Source: an uncultured Leuconostoc sp. (GTDB lineage Bacteria; Bacillota; Bacilli; Lactobacillales; Lactobacillaceae). Taken from it: DNA of 6,990 nucleotides. Below, piece by piece: positions 1 through 6,418 of this stretch; position 1 is the stretch's first letter, and every line of letters begins with the position of its first letter. Location: positions 1-6,990 of the forward strand of contig NZ_CAMJRK010000079.1 of NCBI RefSeq assembly GCF_946222815.1, written 5' to 3'. The translations under genes were made by a program, and so were the position numbers. The notes beneath the pieces were generated by a model. That model worked only from the letters and a program-made list of their open reading frames with translations. It searched no databases and was not told the DNA's origin.

Positions 1-1
1 A

Positions 2-2434
2 CACCATACATTATTTGAAATGATGGGTAATTTCTCAATTGGCGATTATTTTAAAGAAGAAGGGATTCCTTGGGCATGGGAACTATTAACAAGCCCTGAT
101 TGGTATGGTTTGGATAAAGAATTATTATATGTCACAGTTTATCCCAAAGATACTGAAGCTAAAAAAATCTGGCAAGAAAAAACAGATATTCCAGAGGGAC
201 ATATTTATGAAGTAGAAGATAACTTTTGGGATATTGGTGAGGGACCTTCAGGACCAGATTCGGAAATTTTCTTTGATCGCGGTAAAGATTTTCAAGATTT
301 GCCAGACAATGACCCAGAAATGTATCCAGGTGGTGAAAATGAACGCTATTTAGAAATTTGGAACATTGTCTTTTCACAATTTAATCATCTGCCAGGTTTA
401 ACAGATAACGCGCAATATCCAGAATTGCCGCATAAGAATATTGATACTGGTATGGGCCTTGAACGTGTAGTTTCTGTTTTCCAAAAAGGGCGCACTAACT
501 TTGATACGGATTTGTTTTTACCGATTATTAAAGCAACTGAAGCGATGTCAGACGGCTTTAAATATGATAGCCGTATCAACTCAGAAAGTAATACAAGTTT
601 TAAAGTTATTGCCGATCATATTCGTGCGGTGACATTTGCAATTGGTGATGGCGCATTACCTTCCAATGAAGGGCGCGGATATGTTATTCGGCGTTTACTA
701 CGTCGCGCAGTTTTGCATGGCCAAAAATTAGGGATAACAGGTGGATTTTTAACACAATTAGTTCCTGTTGTGGGCAATATCATGCAAAGCTATTATCCGG
801 AAATTTTGGAAAATACAGCTAAAATTCAAAAAACAATTGCCGCCGAGGAAAAACGTTTTAATGCAACATTAACTGGTGGCTTAGCATTACTAAACCAGGT
901 TATTAATCAAGCTAAGGCAGAAAACAAGACACAATTATCTGGATCTGATGCTTTTAAGTTATCTGATACCTATGGTTTTCCGTTAGAATTAACACAGGAA
1001 CAGGCTGCTGATGCTAACTTGACTGTCGATATTCAAGGATTTAATGATGCGCTTCAAGCACAACGTACGCGTGCACGCGCCGCACGCGCAACTGACAAGT
1101 CAATGGGCGTTCAAAACGCAGTATTGACGGATTTGAAAGTTGACTCTCAGTATGTTGGGTGGTCAGTCACTGCGGTTGAGGGTGCCAGAATTTTGGCTAT
1201 TATTGGTCAAGATACACAAGGTGTTGATGCCTTATTAAATTCAGCTAGTGCAGGCCAAAAGTTACAATTAGTCTTTGATAAAACACCATTTTATGCTGAG
1301 ATGGGTGGGCAAGTAGCAGACTATGGTGAGGTGTCAACGACCTCAGGTAAAGTTATTGCCCATGTCGTTGATGTGCAAAATGCGCCAAATGGCCAGCATA
1401 TTCATACAGTTAATGTGTTAGATGATTTTATTTTAACTGACACAGTGAATTTGCAAGTAGATATCGCACGTCATAGTGCAATATCAAGAAATCATACGGC
1501 AACTCACATGTTAGATCAATCGTTACGAAATATTATTGGCGGTGACATACATCAAGCTGGGTCACTTGTAGAACCTGAATATTTACGTTTTGATTTTACT
1601 AATGAAGGACCTGTTTCAGAGGAGAATATAGAAAAAATTGAAACCTTGATGAATCATGAAATTGCTAATAATTTGCCTGTGTCATGGTTAGAAACTGATA
1701 TTGAATCAGCTAAAAAACTGGGAGCTGTGGCTGTGTTTGGCGAGAAATATGGTGCCTTAGTTCGTGTTGTTTCCATTGGTGATTTCAATAAAGAGTTTGA
1801 TGGTGGTACACATGCTAAATCTACTGCAGAACTTGGTTTGTTTAAAATTGTTTCTGAATCAGGTATTGGTGCAGGTGTTCGTCGTATTGAGGCGGTAACT
1901 GGTTTACAAGCACTTGCGTTATACAAAGAAGAAGAAACTGCTTTAAAAGCTATCGCAGTGACTGTCAAAGCACAAAAACTAACAGATGCCCCTGTAAAAG
2001 TGACCGATATGCAAGCAGAATTAAAGGCAGCACAACGCACGTTAGAGTCACTTGAATCGCAATTAGCTAATGCTGCTGCTACGGAAGTTTTTTCTGATGT
2101 GAAAACAAGTCACGGACACTCATATATCACCGCGCAATTACAAGTTTCAGGTATGGATGGCTTGCGACAAGTGGCCGATAATTGGAAAGCTAATTATCCA
2201 TCTGATGTTTTGGTATTGGCTGCTACTGTGGATGGTCGAGTTAATCTGATTGTAACTGCATCACCAAGTGCAAATGCCGCAGGTATTAAAGCAGGAGACC
2301 TAATTAAAACCATTGCCCCCCGAGTAGGTGGTGGTGGCGGTGGACGCCCTGATATGGCACAAGCAGGCGGTAAAAATCCTGCAGGCATTGCTGACGCATT
2401 TGCGGAAGTCGTTAATTATTTAGCTAAAGTGTAA
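2..2434 (+). CDS. alaS: Alanyl-tRNA synthetase, 5'-truncated by the window edge
   Basis: Cytoplasmic class II synthetase that charges tRNA-Ala with alanine and clears mischarged Ser/Gly-tRNA-Ala. The frame is open from base 2 (HHTLFEMMGNFSIGDYF, an internal motif of the family), so the ATG at 20 is not the start. By comparison with E. coli AlaRS (876 aa) about 70 residues are missing; 810 are visible. Order of parts: catalytic core with GPSGPDSEIFFDRG and motif 3 GMGLER (visible residues 150-155); tRNA-binding middle part; editing domain with HTATH (bases 1493-1507) and HQAGSL; then EFDGGTHA (from base 1793); and a C-terminal C-Ala/DHHA1-type domain ending in a glycine run plus GRPDMAQAGG (about 2324-2370). 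The editing-site zinc ligand that is normally Cys (CGGTH) is Asp here (GAT, 1799-1801), while both His of HxxxH and the His of GGTH are kept. The stop is TAA with no convincing terminator after it. Identity is certain; the editing consequence is inference. Confidence 0.98.
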   Translation, partial: HHTLFEMMGNFSIGDYFKEEGIPWAWELLTSPDWYGLDKELLYVTVYPKDTEAKKIWQEKTDIPEGHIYEVEDNFWDIGEGPSGPDSEIFFDRGKDFQDLPDNDPEMYPGGENERYLEIWNIVFSQFNHLPGLTDNAQYPELPHKNIDTGMGLERVVSVFQKGRTNFDTDLFLPIIKATEAMSDGFKYDSRINSESNTSFKVIADHIRAVTFAIGDGALPSNEGRGYVIRRLLRRAVLHGQKLGITGGFLTQLVPVVGNIMQSYYPEILENTAKIQKTIAAEEKRFNATLTGGLALLNQVINQAKAENKTQLSGSDAFKLSDTYGFPLELTQEQAADANLTVDIQGFNDALQAQRTRARAARATDKSMGVQNAVLTDLKVDSQYVGWSVTAVEGARILAIIGQDTQGVDALLNSASAGQKLQLVFDKTPFYAEMGGQVADYGEVSTTSGKVIAHVVDVQNAPNGQHIHTVNVLDDFILTDTVNLQVDIARHSAISRNHTATHMLDQSLRNIIGGDIHQAGSLVEPEYLRFDFTNEGPVSEENIEKIETLMNHEIANNLPVSWLETDIESAKKLGAVAVFGEKYGALVRVVSIGDFNKEFDGGTHAKSTAELGLFKIVSESGIGAGVRRIEAVTGLQALALYKEEETALKAIAVTVKAQKLTDAPVKVTDMQAELKAAQRTLESLESQLANAAATEVFSDVKTSHGHSYITAQLQVSGMDGLRQVADNWKANYPSDVLVLAATVDGRVNLIVTASPSANAAGIKAGDLIKTIAPRVGGGGGGRPDMAQAGGKNPAGIADAFAEVVNYLAKV

Positions 2435-2450
2435 ACAAAAAGTTGGATTC

Positions 2451-2480
2451 TTTACCTGATTGTTATGTTACGGTTATAAT
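2451..2480 (+). promoter_or_regulatory. Candidate sigma-A promoter for ireB-ruvX
   Basis: A perfect -10 hexamer TATAAT (2475-2480) lies 18 bp after TTTACC (2451-2456), a 4-of-6 match to TTGACA. Transcription would begin near 2487 and leave a leader of roughly 80 nt before ireB. The -35 is weak and read-through from alaS remains possible, because no hairpin plus T-run follows alaS. Confidence 0.4.
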
Positions 2481-2544
2481 AATTAGGTATAGTAGTGATA
2501 TGTAACAAATCAATATTTTTATATGATGATAAAATGTCATAAAT

Positions 2545-2561
2545 TTTCCCAAGGAAAGGAG
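2545..2561 (+). promoter_or_regulatory. ireB ribosome binding site with overlapping small hairpin
   Basis: AAAGGAG (2555-2561) is a strong Shine-Dalgarno sequence eight bases before the ATG at 2570 and fixes the start of ireB. The preceding bases can pair with it: TTTCC (2545-2549) and GGAAA (2553-2557) enclose a CAA loop, so part of the site could be held in a short stem. The pairing is seen; a regulatory effect is speculation. Confidence 0.6.
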
Positions 2562-2569
2562 CGTGTACG

Positions 2570-2821
2570 ATGTCAGTAGGAGATGAAACAGCTATATTTG
2601 ATTTTGGCAATCAATTGCCAAAAGATATCCATGATACATTAGAGATAGTTTATAACGCCTTAGAAGAAAAGGGTTATAATCCAATTAATCAAATTGTTGG
2701 TTATTTAATGTCAGGAGATCCAGCATACATCCCGCGTCTTAATGACGCCCGTAATTTAATTAAACGTCATGAACGTGATGAAATTATTGAAGAACTTGTG
2801 CGCGCCTATTTAAAAAAATAA
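2570..2821 (+). CDS. ireB: IreB family regulatory phosphoprotein (UPF0297, YrzL)
   Basis: Small soluble protein of 83 aa, the normal family length. It carries the family hallmarks: an N-terminal segment before IFDFGNQLPKD, then TLEIVYNALEEKGYNPINQIVGYL, SGDPAYIPRLNDARNLI and a charged C-terminal helix DEIIEELVRAYLKK. In Enterococcus faecalis IreB is a substrate of the PASTA-domain Ser/Thr kinase IreK, is phosphorylated on N-terminal threonines, and acts as a negative regulator of cephalosporin resistance. Here Thr7 is present but residue 4 is Gly, so only one of the two threonines I recall from E. faecalis has a counterpart. It has its own strong ribosome binding site, and its TAA overlaps the ruvX ATG by one base, so the two genes are very probably co-transcribed. 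Family assignment is firm; a role in this organism is by analogy. Confidence 0.93.
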   Translation: MSVGDETAIFDFGNQLPKDIHDTLEIVYNALEEKGYNPINQIVGYLMSGDPAYIPRLNDARNLIKRHERDEIIEELVRAYLKK

Positions 2822-3252
2822 TGCGTATATTAGGATTAGATGTAGGGAGCCGTACGGTTGGTGTATCAGTTAGTGATCCTATGGGATGGACCGCACAGGG
2901 TGTTGAAATTATTCGTATCAATGAGGACGAAAAAGAATTTGGTTTGAAACGACTTGGTGAAATTATCAAGGAAAAACAAGCTAAAGGAGTCGTTATTGGT
3001 TTACCAAAAAATATGAATAATACTGAAGGGCCACGAGCAGAAGCTGCGCGTGACTATGCCAGGATGGTAGAAGAACATTTTGAATTGCCAACAGATTTTC
3101 AGGATGAACGACTGACCACTGTACAAGCAGAGCGTATGTTAATTGAAGAAGCAGATGTGTCACGAAAAAAACGAAAACAAGTCATTGATAAAATTGCTGC
3201 CGAGTTTATTTTGCAAAATTATTTAGATGCTAATGGTAAATTAACAAAATAA
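2821..3252 (+). CDS. ruvX: Putative pre-16S rRNA nuclease / Holliday junction resolvase-like protein RuvX (YqgF)
   Basis: Cytoplasmic RNase H-like fold protein, 143 aa, usual length. Three acidic positions of the YqgF active site are visible: Asp7 in LGLDVGSRTVGV, Glu96 in DERLTT (95-100), and Asp123 in KKRKQVIDKIAAEFILQNYLD. The conserved loop GLPKNMN (60-66) followed by TEGPRA is also present. E. coli YqgF is implicated in 16S rRNA 5'-end maturation, and the family was also proposed to resolve Holliday junctions, so the exact role is unsettled. No Shine-Dalgarno sequence precedes the ATG; the start overlaps the ireB stop as TAATG, which suggests translational coupling. The stop codon TAA (3250-3252) is itself the first part of a 21-bp hairpin arm. 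The ireB-ruvX-yrzB neighbourhood is typical of Firmicutes. Confidence 0.95.
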   Translation: MRILGLDVGSRTVGVSVSDPMGWTAQGVEIIRINEDEKEFGLKRLGEIIKEKQAKGVVIGLPKNMNNTEGPRAEAARDYARMVEEHFELPTDFQDERLTTVQAERMLIEEADVSRKKRKQVIDKIAAEFILQNYLDANGKLTK

Positions 3253-3295
3253 CGTAAAAACAACGTTTCTATACGAAACGTTGTTTTTACGTTAT
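3249..3295 (+). terminator. Long perfect hairpin terminator at the ruvX stop, probably bidirectional
   Basis: A 21-bp perfect inverted repeat (arms 3249-3269 and 3275-3295) encloses a TATAC loop. The core CAACGTTTC / GAAACGTTG is followed by TTTTT (3284-3288) and preceded by AAAAA (3256-3260), so either strand would show a stem followed by a T-run. The left arm includes the ruvX TAA and the right arm ends inside a TATAAT (3293-3298). It should separate ireB-ruvX from yrzB unless read through. Confidence 0.8.
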
Positions 3296-3346
3296 AATAT
3301 AGTTATTAACTTTGAAGGGAATGCGTGAACAAGTTGTTAACATGAC

Positions 3347-3664
3347 ATGAGTCACGCGCTAATAAATATGGCAAATCAAAACGAGATACAAAACATCACA
3401 TTAGTTGATGAAAATGGGGATGAAACATTGTATGAAATACTATTCACATTTCATTCTGATGAGTATAGTAAAGATTATATTTTGCTTGTTCCAGAAGGTG
3501 TTGAAGATGATGAAGAAGTTGATATTCAAGCTTACATCTTTAGTCCTGATGAAAATGGGGATGCCACTGAAGAAGATCTGATTCAAATAGAAGATGATAA
3601 AGAATGGGACATGGTTGAAGAAGTATTAAATACATTTTTAGATGATGATAATAATTTTGAATAA
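3347..3664 (+). CDS. yrzB: DUF1292 family acidic protein YrzB
   Basis: Small soluble, strongly acidic protein of unknown function. The core ITLVDENGDETLYEILFTF is the DUF1292 signature, followed by acidic stretches (VEDDEEVDIQAYIFSPDENGD) and a tail ending FLDDDNNFE. Length is 105 aa from the ATG at 3347 or 98 aa from the ATG at 3368 (MANQNEIQN). Neither start has a Shine-Dalgarno sequence at normal distance; the nearest, GAAGGGA (3314-3320), is 26 bases before 3347 and instead faces short upstream frames. An in-frame TAA at 3338-3340 rules out an earlier start. I keep 3347 because its ATGA overlaps the stop of one of those short frames, but 3368 is quite possible. Position after ruvX and before a strong terminator matches the conserved alaS-yrzL-yrrK-yrzB block of Bacilli. 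DENGD occurs twice from a 17-nt exact repeat. No enzymatic motif is seen. Confidence 0.9.
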   Translation: MSHALINMANQNEIQNITLVDENGDETLYEILFTFHSDEYSKDYILLVPEGVEDDEEVDIQAYIFSPDENGDATEEDLIQIEDDKEWDMVEEVLNTFLDDDNNFE

Positions 3665-3670
3665 CTACTG

Positions 3671-3693
3671 AAAACGCAAACTGCGTTTTTTTT
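3671..3693 (+). terminator. Intrinsic terminator after yrzB
   Basis: AAAACGCA (3671-3678), loop AAC, then TGCGTTTT (3682-3689) running into eight T residues (3686-3693), starting six bases after the yrzB stop. It closes the housekeeping block and isolates it from the cyd genes. Confidence 0.85.
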
Positions 3694-3853
3694 GTTACAA
3701 AAATTTAACAACTTAATTGCTTATCAAGTGATAAACTAGGAAATGGAGATGATACAGGGAATAATGGTATCTTAGTATCTTTGACTAGTTAAAAATGAAT
3801 GATGAGTTACTTTTCAGTAAAGATAAGCGCTGGTCATAACTTTGGAGGAACAC
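3694..3853 (+). promoter_or_regulatory. cydA upstream regulatory region with dyads; no confident promoter
   Basis: This 160-bp gap lies between the yrzB terminator and the cydA start. It holds a TTGTTA-N8-TAACAA dyad (starting at 3692 and running to 3711), a TTATCA-AG-TGATAA dyad (3721-3734), a GATAC...GTATC pair (3751-3755, 3767-3771) and a tandem GTATCTT (3767-3773, 3775-3781). A TTGACT (3781-3786) could be a -35 but no acceptable -10 lies 16-18 bp after it. The cydA promoter must be here if the terminator works, but I cannot place it with confidence. A 14-codon frame (3795-3839) ends just before the cydA ribosome binding site, without a ribosome binding site of its own. Confidence 0.5.
3844..3848 (+). 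promoter_or_regulatory. cydA ribosome binding site, decides the start
   Basis: GGAGG lies five bases before the ATG at 3854. It argues against an in-frame TTG at 3842, which would itself overlap the Shine-Dalgarno sequence. Confidence 0.9.
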
Positions 3854-5326
3854 ATGGTTACATTAGTAGGCATTCTGGATTTAGCAAGATTTCAGTTTGC
3901 AATGACAACGATATTTCACTTCTTTTTCGTACCAATGTCAATTGGTTTGGGCGTTGTGGTATCAGTTATGGAAACATTGTACGTCATCAAAAAAGATGTG
4001 ATGTACAAAAAGATGGCACAGTTTTGGGGCAAGATATTTTTACTCAGTTTTGCCGTTGGTGTTGTAACAGGACTAATTCAAGAGTTTCAGTTTGGTATGA
4101 ATTGGTCTGCGTATTCAAGATATGTTGGAGATATATTTGGTTCTTTGTTAGCGATAGAAGCCTTAGTAGCATTCTTTGCTGAATCAACATTTATCGGTTT
4201 ATGGTCATTTACATGGGATCGATTTAAGCCAGGCGTACATGTTTTGTTTATCTGGGTAACAACCATTGGATCCGCGATATCATCGCTTTGGATTTTAGCT
4301 GCGAATGCATTCATGCAAAATCCTGTGGGCTATGCCATTGATAATCATATGGGACGTGCCCAGCTAGTTAGTTTTAGCGCGTTGATCAAAAATAAGCAAT
4401 TATGGGTTCAATTTCCACACGTAATTGTTGGCACACTAATTACAGCTGGTTTCTTAGTAGCTGGCATGTCAGCATTTAAACTATTAAATTTGAAAAAAAA
4501 TGATAGTCAAATTCTATTTTTCCGAAAATCGATTAATATTGCTTTGATTATTGGTATGGTAGGCATAGCTGGCGCACTAGCAACAGGTGATAGGCATGCT
4601 TTTGATTTACAATCTATGCAACCTATGAAGTATGCAGCGATGGAAGGTGTCGATGAAACAATTAAATCATCTGACAGAAAAGACAATGCTCAGCCATGGT
4701 CGCTCATTTCTGTTACAAATCCTGATACACACAAAGTGATTGCTAAGATTGAAATACCATATGTCTTATCAATTTTGGGGCATCATTCATTAACGGGTGG
4801 TGATACAGTTGGTACAACGGAGCTAGAGAAGCAATTCCAAAAGAAATATGGTAAAACACATGGTGATATTAAAAATTATTATGTGCCCGAAAATACGTTG
4901 TTTTATGCCTTTCGTGTCATGGCCGTTGGTGCCGGTGGTTTACTCATGTTAGCAATGGTTGCTTTATGGATGAACCGTAAAAAGTCTCAACTTATTTTGA
5001 CGCAACGCTGGTTTTTATGGATTTTGGGTATTGCCATCTATGTGCCATTTGCATTAAACACTTCTGGCTGGCTAGTAACAGAGCTTGGCCGTTACCCATG
5101 GGTTGTTTATGGCTTAATGCCAATTAGCGATGCCGTTTCGCCAAATGTTTCGACAGCCTCACTCTTAATTTCTAATATTATCTACTTTTTGACTTTTGCA
5201 ACTATTGGTGGTGTGATGGTTTGGTTAGCACGCAGAGCATTGCATGCAGGGCCATACGCTGAAGAAGAGGCACAGTCCTCACAAAGTGACCCTTATAGTC
5301 ATTTATCAGAAGGGAGTGAAGCTTAA
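3854..5326 (+). CDS. cydA: Cytochrome bd ubiquinol/menaquinol oxidase subunit I
   Basis: Membrane subunit that oxidises quinol and carries the three hemes (b558, b595, d) of cytochrome bd, reducing O2 to water with charge separation but no pumping. It has 490 aa and roughly nine hydrophobic segments. Residues aligning with E. coli CydA ligands and key sites are all present: His22 (E. coli His19, in TIFHFFFVP), His189 (His186, in FPHVIVG), Met356 (Met393, in YAFRVMAVG), Glu102 and Glu110 (Glu99/107, in IEALVAFFAEST), Lys259 and Glu264 (Lys252/Glu257, quinol site, KYAAMEG), and Glu410 with GRYPW (Glu445, GRQPW). The stretch from Lys259 to Met356 is about 40 residues shorter than in E. coli, that is, the short Q-loop of Gram-positive enzymes. 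The C-terminal tail after the last membrane segment is hydrophilic and acidic. The stop overlaps cydB as TAATG. Function should depend on heme supply. Confidence 0.98.
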   Translation: MVTLVGILDLARFQFAMTTIFHFFFVPMSIGLGVVVSVMETLYVIKKDVMYKKMAQFWGKIFLLSFAVGVVTGLIQEFQFGMNWSAYSRYVGDIFGSLLAIEALVAFFAESTFIGLWSFTWDRFKPGVHVLFIWVTTIGSAISSLWILAANAFMQNPVGYAIDNHMGRAQLVSFSALIKNKQLWVQFPHVIVGTLITAGFLVAGMSAFKLLNLKKNDSQILFFRKSINIALIIGMVGIAGALATGDRHAFDLQSMQPMKYAAMEGVDETIKSSDRKDNAQPWSLISVTNPDTHKVIAKIEIPYVLSILGHHSLTGGDTVGTTELEKQFQKKYGKTHGDIKNYYVPENTLFYAFRVMAVGAGGLLMLAMVALWMNRKKSQLILTQRWFLWILGIAIYVPFALNTSGWLVTELGRYPWVVYGLMPISDAVSPNVSTASLLISNIIYFLTFATIGGVMVWLARRALHAGPYAEEEAQSSQSDPYSHLSEGSEA

Positions 5327-6339
5327 TGAGTACTTTGGAAATGGTTTGGTTTGGTTTGATTGGTATTTTATGGGCAGGCTTCTTCTTTTTAGAAGGTTTT
5401 GATTTCGGTATTGGCATGCAGTTTGTTCTTAATGCCCGCGACCAAAAAGATCGCGAGGCTTTGTATCAAGCTATTGGTCCGAACTGGGATGCAAACGAAG
5501 TTTGGCTAGTTAGTGCTGGTGCGTCAATGTTTGCAGCTTTTCCGTATTGGTATGCTTCACTATTTTCTGGCTTTTACCTTATGTTGTTTATTGTTCTAAT
5601 TTCATTGATTTATCGTGGCGTATCTTTTGAATTTCGTGAACAAATGCCGACAATTCAAGGCACACATATTTGGGAACGTTTAATTGCTTTGACATCATTT
5701 TTAATCCCATTTTTCTTAGGAATGATTTTTACAGCAATGGTATCAGGCACACCAATAGATGCACGTGGTGATTTATCAGCAGGATTTTTTGATTATGTAA
5801 CGCCATTTACATTAGTTGGTGGCGTAGCAGTATCATTAATGAGTTATGTGCATGGGTTAAATTATACACGGTTGCGTATAGAAGGACCGTTACGTCAACG
5901 GGCGCTGATACAGTTAAAATATTTGTATCCAATTTTACTAGCTGGTGAGGCATTGTTTGCCGTATTGTTATTCTTTTATACAGATTTTATACAAACTAAA
6001 ACAATATTAATGCTTATCCTTTTGGTAGCACTTGTTTTAACGACTGTTATAGGTTGGTTATTAGCTGTGCAAAAGCGACAGGAAATTGTACCATTTATCT
6101 TGTCGGGCCTAGCATTAATTGAAGTGGTTGTGTTGCTATTTTCCGGACTATTTCCACGCGTAATGGTAGCAAATAATCCATTACACACATTAAATATTGT
6201 GACAGCATCTTCTTCTGCCTATACATTAAAGGTGATGACAATTGTTGTGATGATTGCTTTACCTGTCACACTCGTTTATCAAATTTGGAGTTTCTGGGTT
6301 TTCCGTAAACGTATTGTGTCACACAAAGTGGTAGAATAA
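5326..6339 (+). CDS. cydB: Cytochrome bd oxidase subunit II
   Basis: Second large membrane subunit of cytochrome bd, paired with CydA; it stabilises the heme-bearing subunit and contributes a proton path. It has 337 aa, shorter than E. coli CydB (379) but usual for Gram-positive members. Hallmarks: FFFLEGFDFGIGM near the N-terminus (Glu23, Asp26), GPNWDANEVWL (51-61, Asp55 aligning with Asp58 of E. coli), the FSGFY and RGVSFEFRE region, and the late LFPRVMVANNPLHTLNIVTASSS segment before the last helix and a basic end RKRIVSHKVVE. About eight or nine hydrophobic segments. The ATG overlaps the cydA TAA by one base, and AAGGGAG (5310-5316) sits nine bases upstream, so translation is both coupled and independently supported. 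A hairpin terminator follows. Confidence 0.98.
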   Translation: MSTLEMVWFGLIGILWAGFFFLEGFDFGIGMQFVLNARDQKDREALYQAIGPNWDANEVWLVSAGASMFAAFPYWYASLFSGFYLMLFIVLISLIYRGVSFEFREQMPTIQGTHIWERLIALTSFLIPFFLGMIFTAMVSGTPIDARGDLSAGFFDYVTPFTLVGGVAVSLMSYVHGLNYTRLRIEGPLRQRALIQLKYLYPILLAGEALFAVLLFFYTDFIQTKTILMLILLVALVLTTVIGWLLAVQKRQEIVPFILSGLALIEVVVLLFSGLFPRVMVANNPLHTLNIVTASSSAYTLKVMTIVVMIALPVTLVYQIWSFWVFRKRIVSHKVVE

Positions 6340-6346
6340 AATTAAC

Positions 6347-6379
6347 AAAAACGTTTACAATTGTATGTAGGCGTTTTTT
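6347..6379 (+). terminator. Intrinsic terminator after cydB
   Basis: ACGTTTACA (6351-6359) pairs with TGTAGGCGT (6366-6374) through nine pairs, two of them G-U, with loop ATTGTA; four more A residues upstream face the run of six T (6374-6379). It would uncouple cydAB from the exporter gene, at least partly. Its left arm also forms a cre-like sequence. Confidence 0.7.
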
Positions 6380-6418
6380 ATTTTAAACAAGATTCTCTAT
6401 AGTAAAAGGATTTTTAAA

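Noticed and set aside
20..25. ATG at 20 or 23 as the alaS start
   Set aside because: The frame is open to the window edge and the preceding codons HHTLFE belong to a conserved internal AlaRS motif.
1654..2040. 128-codon open frame on the minus strand inside alaS
   Set aside because: It lies wholly antisense to a strongly conserved AlaRS coding region; the predicted protein is rich in Ser/Ala/Thr without any family motif.
2431..2455. GTAAA...TTTAC stem after alaS as a terminator
   Set aside because: Five AT-rich pairs around a 15-base loop with no following T-run.
3781..3810. TTGACT as the -35 of a cydA promoter
   Set aside because: No -10-like hexamer occurs 16-18 bp downstream; kept only as a note in the regulatory region.
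3821..3836. AAGCGCT as a cre site before cydA
   Set aside because: Only the central AARCG part fits; the TG on the left and CA at the right distance are missing.
3842..3853. TTG at 3842 as an earlier cydA start
   Set aside because: It would place the start codon on the Shine-Dalgarno sequence GGAGG; ATG 3854 has normal spacing and matches the family N-terminus.
3799..4182. 127-codon open frame on the + strand overlapping cydA
   Set aside because: It is a shadow frame of cydA; the Cys/Arg/Trp-rich product resembles no family, while the cydA frame carries all heme ligands.
6314..6326. TTGTG-TCA-CACAA palindrome resembling Rex half-sites
   Set aside because: The half-sites are only 3 bases apart rather than about 8 between these five-base units, and the sequence lies in the cydB coding end (VSHK).
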